64,000 bases of DNA from Sphingopyxis sp. PET50. Its GTDB lineage: Bacteria; Pseudomonadota; Alphaproteobacteria; Sphingomonadales; Sphingomonadaceae. The notes under the pieces were generated by a model. The model saw only the letters and a list, made by a program, of their open reading frames with translations, did not search any database and was not told the origin of the DNA. The position numbers and the translations under genes were made by a program. Location: positions 806,001 through 870,000 of the forward strand of contig NZ_CP104207.1 in the NCBI RefSeq assembly GCF_025244705.1, written 5' to 3'. This document shows positions 59,131-64,000 of this stretch, piece after piece (position 1 is the first letter of the stretch; each line of letters begins with the position of its first letter).

Positions 59131-60325
59131 TCAGAACAGCTTGGTCACCGTCGCCGTGCGCCGCTCGGGCTCGGCCTCGCCCGTGTACAGGCTGACCATC
59201 GGTTCGTCGCTGACGACATGGGTCTCGTCGGCGCCAAAGCCGTTGAACTTGGTCCGCATCGCGCAGCCATAGGCGCCGAGCATGCCGATCTCGATGAAAT
59301 CGCCCGCCTTGATATCGGCCGAGCAGGAAGAAGGGGCCGGCCATATGGTCGAGGTCGTCGCAGGTCGGGCCATAGAAGCTGAACGCCGTCAGTTCGGCGT
59401 CGCTCTCGGGCTCGCGCAGCAGCGTGACCGGAAAGCGCCAGCCGACATGCGCGGCGTCGAACAGCGCGCCATAGGCCCCGTCGTTGATGTAGAGCTCGTC
59501 GCCGCGGCGCTTTTCGACGCGCACGATCAGCGAGCTATATTCCGCCGAAAGCGCGCGGCCCGGCTCGCACCACAGCTCGGCCGAATAGCTGATCGGCAGG
59601 CTTTCGAAGGTGCGGTGGATCGTGTCGAAATAGGCGCCGAGCGGCGGGGGTTCCATGCCGGGATAGGAGGACGGAAAGCCGCCGCCGACGTCGATGATGT
59701 CGACCGTCACCGACGCCGCGACGATGGCGGCGCGGACGCGCTCCATCGCCTGCGCATAGGCGTGCGGGGTCATCGCCTGGCTGCCGACGTGGAAGCAGAT
59801 GCCGAGCGCGTCGCTGGCCTGGCGGGTCGCCATCAGCAGTTCTGCGACATCCTCGGGCTCGGCGCCGAACTTGGCGGCGAGGCTGAGCTTGCTGTGATCC
59901 GACGAGACGCGCAGGCGCACGAGCAGGTTGAGATCCTGGGCGCCCTCGGTTGCGCGCACGATCTTTTGCAGTTCGTCCATCGTGTCGAGCGAGAAGGTGC
60001 GCACGCCATGCTTCCAATAGGCTTCGGAAATCGCCTCCTCGGCCTTCACCGGATGCATGAAGCAGAGCACCGCCTTGGGCAGCGTGCGCGCGACGAGCCG
60101 CACCTCGGCGATCGAGGCGACGTCATAGTGCGTGACGCCCGAATCCCACAGCACGCGCAGCAGGTCAGGCGACGGATTCGCCTTGACCGCGTACATGGTC
60201 GTGCCGGGAAATCGCTCGATGAAGAAACGCGCTGCGCGCGCCGCGGCGTGCGGACGGACAAGCGTGACAGGTTCGACCGGCGAAAGTGCCTGAATCAGCC
60301 CGTGGGCGCTATGATGCTGGTGCAA
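59131..60325 (-). CDS. Lysine/ornithine decarboxylase (PLP fold III), frameshift
   Basis: Makes putrescine and/or cadaverine. The likely TTG start at 60325 gives MHQHHSAHGLIQALSPVEPVTLVRPHAA. Motifs: PLP Lys in TMYAVKANPSPDLLRVLWDSG, SLDTMDELQKIV, CFHVGSQ, DIIDVGGGFPSSYPGM, WCEPGRALSAE, YINDGAYGALFDAAH, and the active-site Cys in FYGPTCDDLDHMAGPFF. At GCCGAGC (59318-59324, GCTCGGC on the coding strand) the frame shifts. Reading GCCGGC gives FFLPADIKAGDFIEIGMLGAYG, the conserved family join, and an end TVTKLF. It has about 398 residues. The start codon is uncertain because ATG is absent near the conserved start. Confidence 0.9.
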
Positions 60326-60570
60326 CTCAAGGGACCCCCAAAAAATAACGTGAAACAACAAGGCTGCCTTGCGGTTATTGGAAGTCCCCCTGGGGCAGCG
60401 GAGAGCGCATATATGGAGGGGGCTCCCCCCTGTAAAGACCCTTTCGCGCAATTTTGTAACCTTGCGGTAACAGTCGCGCCGAAGCGGGCGCGGCGCGCGG
60501 TAACCGGGGGACAAAACCGGCGACTCAGGCTATTGGTATCGGGCTCTTCCCGCCGAAAGGATCGCGCCGC
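60326..60570 (-). promoter_or_regulatory. Upstream region of the decarboxylase, possible RNA leader
   Basis: A 245-bp gap shared with the divergent oxidoreductase gene. Read leftward it holds several potential stems, including GGGGGGAGCCCCC (near 60421-60433) and a pair of GTTACCGC-type motifs, and ends with TTATTTTTTGGGGG close to the start. Ornithine decarboxylase genes in alphaproteobacteria can carry the speF leader RNA; whether this is one cannot be decided without a covariance model. Confidence 0.35.
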
Positions 60571-62217
60571 ATGACCCCGCCCGCCGACGTGAACCACACT
60601 TTTTCCGACGCAGAGCTCGAGGAATTGATCGCGTTCGGCACGGTCGAATCGCACCGGGCGGGCGATCTGATCCTTGCCGAGGGGACGATGGCGCCCGACT
60701 GCATCGTCACCCTGTCGGGGCACACCGACATCTTCGTCCAGACCGACGAGGGCAGCCGCCGCGTCGGCTGGATGGAGCGCGGGCAGTTCGCGGGCGACCT
60801 GTCGGTGCTCACCGGCCAGCGGCATCTGTCGCGCGTCGCCATGGGTGTCGATGGCGAGATATTGCGTATCCCGCACGAGAGTTTTCAGCGGATGATCGCG
60901 GGGAACAGCCATTTTTCCGACGTGTTCGTGCGCGTCTTCGCGGCGCGGCGCGAGTTCGGGAACAGCCGGGGGTTTGCCGCGATCATCGTGCTGGGCGCGG
61001 CGATGGACCGCAGCGTCTATGCGATGCGCGACCTGCTTATGAAGCATGGCGTCGCGCACCGCTGGTTCGACCCCGCCGACGGGCCGGTCGCGGGCCATCT
61101 GATGGCCGAGCGCGGGCTGAACGAGGACCAGTTGCCGGCGGTGATCCTCGGCGCCAGCGACGTGCTGGTCCAGCCGACGCCCGAGGATCTGGCGGCGGGG
61201 CTGGGGCTCGACCTGCTCCCCGATGGCGCGACCGCCGATGTGCTGGTGGTCGGCAGCGGGCCGGGCGGGCTGGCGGCGGCGGTCTACGCCGCGTCGGAGG
61301 GATTGACGGTGATCGCGCTCGATCTGCTCGCGCCCGGCGGGCAGGCGGGGACCTCGTCGAAGATCGAGAATTATCTGGGTTTTCCGACCGGCATTTCGGG
61401 CAACGAACTGGCGCGGCGCGCGACGGTGCAGGCGCAGAAATTCGGCGCGCGGCTGGTGTCGCCGGTGCGCGCGGCGTCGATCGGGCGCGATGGCGACGCC
61501 TATTGCCTGCACCTCATCGACGGGCGGAAATTGCGCAGCCGCGCGGTGGTGGTGGCGAGCGGGGCGCAATATCAGCGGCTGCCGATCGAGGGGATCGAGG
61601 CCTATGAAGGGCGCGGCATCTATTATGGCGCGACGCCGATGGAGGCGCAGCTGTGCGGCAATGCCGAGGTCACGGTCGTCGGATCGGGCAATTCGGCGGG
61701 GCAGGGCGCCATCTATCTCGCGAGCGTCGCGAAGAAGGTCTATGTCATCTTCCGCCGCGCGAGCCTGCGCGAGACGATGTCCGAATATCTGGTCAAACGG
61801 CTGGAGGAACATCCGAACATCGAGATCATCGGATCGACCGACGTCGTCGCGCTGCACGGCGAGGAGCGGCTGGGCGGGCTGACCTATCGCTGCCGCGAGA
61901 CGGGGGCGGAGGATCATTGCGACTGCAATTTCCTGTTCCTCTTCCTCGGCGCGACGCCGAACACCAGTTGGCTGCCGAAGGAAATGGTGTGCGACGAACG
62001 CGGCTTCGTGAAGACCGGCACCGACATCGCGCCGATCGAGCTGGTCAAGGCCGGCTGGGCGCTCGACCGGATGCCGACGCGCTACGAGACGAGCTGGCCG
62101 CGCATCTACGCCATCGGCGACGTGCGCAAGGGATCGGTCAAGCGCGTCGCCTCTTCGGTGGGCGAGGGGTCGGTGGTGGTGAGCGATATCCACGCCGCGC
62201 TGGCGGAAACGAATTAA
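60571..62217 (+). CDS. Cyclic-nucleotide-binding domain fused to thioredoxin reductase-like flavoprotein
   Basis: A 548-residue three-part protein. Residues ~10-125 form a cNMP-binding roll (GDLILAEGTMAPDCIVTLSGHTDIFVQTDEGSRRVGWMERGQFAGDLSVLTGQRHLSRVAM). Residues ~135-205 are a thioredoxin-like module without a CxxC (AAIIVLGAAMDRSVYAMRDLLMKHGVAHRWFD). Residues ~215-548 are a pyridine nucleotide-disulfide reductase-type domain (LVVGSGPGGLAAAVYAASEGLTVIALD, GGQAGTSSKIENYLGFP, VTVVGSGNSAGQGAIYLASVAKKVYVIFR, IYAIGDVRKGSVKRVASSVGEGSVVV). The CATC disulfide of thioredoxin reductase is absent (YYGATPMEAQLC), so it is more likely a ferredoxin/flavodoxin-type or signalling oxidoreductase. The frame is intact. 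Confidence 0.9.
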   Translation: MTPPADVNHTFSDAELEELIAFGTVESHRAGDLILAEGTMAPDCIVTLSGHTDIFVQTDEGSRRVGWMERGQFAGDLSVLTGQRHLSRVAMGVDGEILRIPHESFQRMIAGNSHFSDVFVRVFAARREFGNSRGFAAIIVLGAAMDRSVYAMRDLLMKHGVAHRWFDPADGPVAGHLMAERGLNEDQLPAVILGASDVLVQPTPEDLAAGLGLDLLPDGATADVLVVGSGPGGLAAAVYAASEGLTVIALDLLAPGGQAGTSSKIENYLGFPTGISGNELARRATVQAQKFGARLVSPVRAASIGRDGDAYCLHLIDGRKLRSRAVVVASGAQYQRLPIEGIEAYEGRGIYYGATPMEAQLCGNAEVTVVGSGNSAGQGAIYLASVAKKVYVIFRRASLRETMSEYLVKRLEEHPNIEIIGSTDVVALHGEERLGGLTYRCRETGAEDHCDCNFLFLFLGATPNTSWLPKEMVCDERGFVKTGTDIAPIELVKAGWALDRMPTRYETSWPRIYAIGDVRKGSVKRVASSVGEGSVVVSDIHAALAETN

Positions 62218-62309
62218 CCGGCGATACCCCAATCGTCGTTCGACGAAACACGGGGTTGCGGTCGACACCATGATATCGCAAGCTGGACTTCGGGTCGCGC
62301 CGTGGAGTC

Positions 62310-64000
62310 ATGAAATCGATGGATATTCTTCGCACGGTGAAACAACCGCGCCCGTTGCTGTGCGGCCTGCTGCTCGCCGGATTGCTGTGTCTGCCGGCCC
62401 AGGCGGCGCTCGCCTGCATGCCGAGCAACGCCGTCGCCCGCGACAGCGATCCCAAGGAAATGAAGCGCTACAACGGCAACAAGAACTGGGAGCCGACGAA
62501 AGTCTATCCGGCCTAGCGCCGACGCCGAACTGGGCGTGCCGCACAATGTCGGCCCCGCCGCCTATGGCCCCTGGTTCGACGTCGGCGGCCGCAAGGTGCG
62601 GCAGGTGATCCGCCGCGCCGACGGCGCGGGCATCGCGACCTTTCAATGCGAGCGTATCTGGGGCCGCAACACGCAGGGCCTGCCGGAGCGCCCGCCCGTG
62701 ACCAGCTCGCGCGGCGAGGGCGGCATGTCGTTCCAGGGGCTGGAGGACGACAGGGGCAAGGTGATCCTGCCGACCGTGTACCGGCAGGTGCGGATCGTGC
62801 CGGGACGCGGGGTCTTCATCATGTCGCATCTGGGCGACCAGACCTATGAGCGATATGATCCGGCGACCGGCGCGCGCACGCCCGCGGTCGATATCGCCGA
62901 GATCATCGACAACAGCCTGAGCGGCGCGCCGTGGCGCGTCGGCGTCTACACGATGCAGGCGGTGGCCGACCTGCCGCCCGCCGAGCGCGGCAAGCCGTGG
63001 CGGCAGCAATTGCGCCCCGCGACGTTGGAAGTGTTCGACGAAAGCGGTGCCGTCGTGCTGAAGCGAGAGAACATCCATCCGAAGCCCGCCGACGAGACGC
63101 GCGAGGTCTATGGCCGCTCGCAATGGTCGCCCCCGGTCATCGTCAAGAGCTGGCCCGCGCCGCAATATGCGACGCCGAGTTACAACAGCGCGCGGTCGCG
63201 CCTGTGGCTGATCAGCTATGACATCGTCGCGGGCAGCCAGGCGCACGAGCTGCTCGACCTCGATTTCCAGCCGCTGATCAACCCGCTGCCGGTGGCCCCG
63301 GTGCGCACCGCCTTCGGCCCCGATTTTCCGGTGGCGGACGACAGCGGCTGGGCGGTGCCGCTCCCGGTCGGCGAGGATCTGTTCGTGCCGATTTCGACCA
63401 CCGGCCAGCCGATCCTGCCCCCCGGCGGCATCGGCTATTTCAAGCCCGATATTCTGGAAAACCACTTCTTCGCGATCTTTTCCGGCCCCGAAGGGCCGAC
63501 GGCGTCGCTGATCTATTACCGCATCGACGACAAGGGCCATATCGACAAGTCGGTCGCCTACAGGACCGCCGAGTTCGTCAAGACCCGCGCCGAAGGCCGC
63601 TCGAACGGCGAATATTTCCAGTCCGGCAGCAACTGGCTGATCGCGCAGCCGGTCAACGGGCCGTGGCGCGTGCTGGCGATGGGCAAATATTCTTATTCGC
63701 GCGGCGGAATCGGGCGCACCGCGCCGACGCGCGACGCGCTGATCGGCCAGCTCTTCGAAATCAGCGTCGCCGAAGTGCAGGAAAAGGTGAACAGCCAGCG
63801 CTGGAAGCAATATTTTGCCGATCAGCGCGCGGCCGAAGTGCGCGCCGCGCAAAAGGCGGCCGACGATGCGCGCGCGGCGCGCGATCCGCGCTATGCCGCG
63901 CGCCGCGCGGGTCCGGGCGCCTATGCCGCGTACCTCAAGCGCCTACCGTTCGCCGATCGGTCCGACAGCGTCGAGCCCGGCATCCCCGCGCTGCGCGAAT
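62310..64000 (+). CDS. Exported protein of unknown function, frameshift, cut by window edge
   Basis: ATG 62310 gives a signal sequence (RPLLCGLLLAGLLCLPAQAALACMPSNAVARDSD) and NKNWEPTKVYPA, then TAG. At GCCTAGC (62511-62517) removing the T gives YPASADAELGVPHNVGPAAYGPWFDVGGRKVRQVIRRADGAG and a long open frame to the edge. The body is rich in beta-type segments (YRQVRIVPGRGVFIMSHLGDQTYERYDPATGA, PWRVGVYTMQAVADLPPAERGKPW, FFAIFSGPEGPTASLIYYRIDDKGHIDKSVAYRTAEFVKTRAEGRSNGEYFQSGSNWLIAQP) and ends in an Ala/Arg-rich helical part. I do not recognise the family. At least 563 residues. Its 92-bp upstream gap holds nothing notable. Confidence 0.72.

Noticed and set aside
60295-62271. A 658-codon minus-strand frame opposite the cNMP-reductase gene
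   Set aside because: No family likeness, extreme Arg/His composition, and the plus-strand gene has clear motifs.

Overview
The window is about 64 kb of high-GC (roughly 65-68%), gene-dense chromosome from an alphaproteobacterium. The gene orders mreB-mreC, ppiD-trpE with trpG-trpD-trpC, tpiA-secG-pyrG, lolC-lolD-gpx-dnaE and the style of the secreted proteins point to Sphingomonadaceae, most likely a Sphingopyxis- or Sphingomonas-like organism. That assignment rests on family knowledge and not on a search. No rRNA, tRNA, prophage, integrase or CRISPR array was recognised; most of the window is core housekeeping DNA with small accessory islands.

Layout. 1-3843: cell shape (mreC, mreB) divergent from mismatch repair (mutL). 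3847-9133: a SnoaL-like protein with an HxlR regulator, a secreted unknown, an exported phosphodiesterase coupled to a Tat-exported PhoD, and a DUF2167 protein. 9146-10354: a glutaredoxin-MauE membrane protein divergent from a MerR regulator with a clear operator. 10806-16743: ychF, PhoX, an exported SDR, pth and rplY. 16923-25422: the tryptophan genes (trpC, trpD, trpG; trpE after ppiD), split by an oxidoreductase and an acyltransferase-like hydrolase. 25584-35975: tpiA, secG, pyrG, a Crp/Fnr regulator, lolC, lolD, gpx, dnaE. 36158-44174: acyl-CoA ligase, a GIY-YIG gene between inverted repeats, a radical SAM protein, moaB, lytic transglycosylase, a UDG-like protein, ETF-QO. 44170-52493: TPR protein, ispE, N-formylglutamate amidohydrolase, ilvD, a lipoprotein, nnr, an rRNA methyltransferase. 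52633-64000: two MAPEG proteins, a CoA-transferase, a solo LuxR regulator, two tandem autotransporters, a lysine/ornithine decarboxylase, a cNMP-binding/thioredoxin-reductase fusion and an unknown exported protein cut by the edge.

Two features stand out. First, a 379-bp unit at 37786-38164 holds a GIY-YIG nuclease gene enclosed by perfect 32-bp inverted repeats; the same repeat core occurs alone at 26340-26415 and 39308-39332. This looks like a REP-type repeat family with its own nuclease, analogous to REP-associated transposases. Several other palindromic repeat families also fill intergenic gaps.

Second, about 26 genes' worth of reading frames are broken by single-base indels, including genes expected to be essential (ispE, mreC, ppiD, trpC, ilvD). 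About half of the indels sit at strings that look like GCCGGC or GCTGGC with an extra base (GCTCGGC, GCTAGGC). The best reading is systematic sequencing error, possibly caused by a methylated motif, so broken genes are annotated as one gene each spanning the shift and not as pseudogenes.
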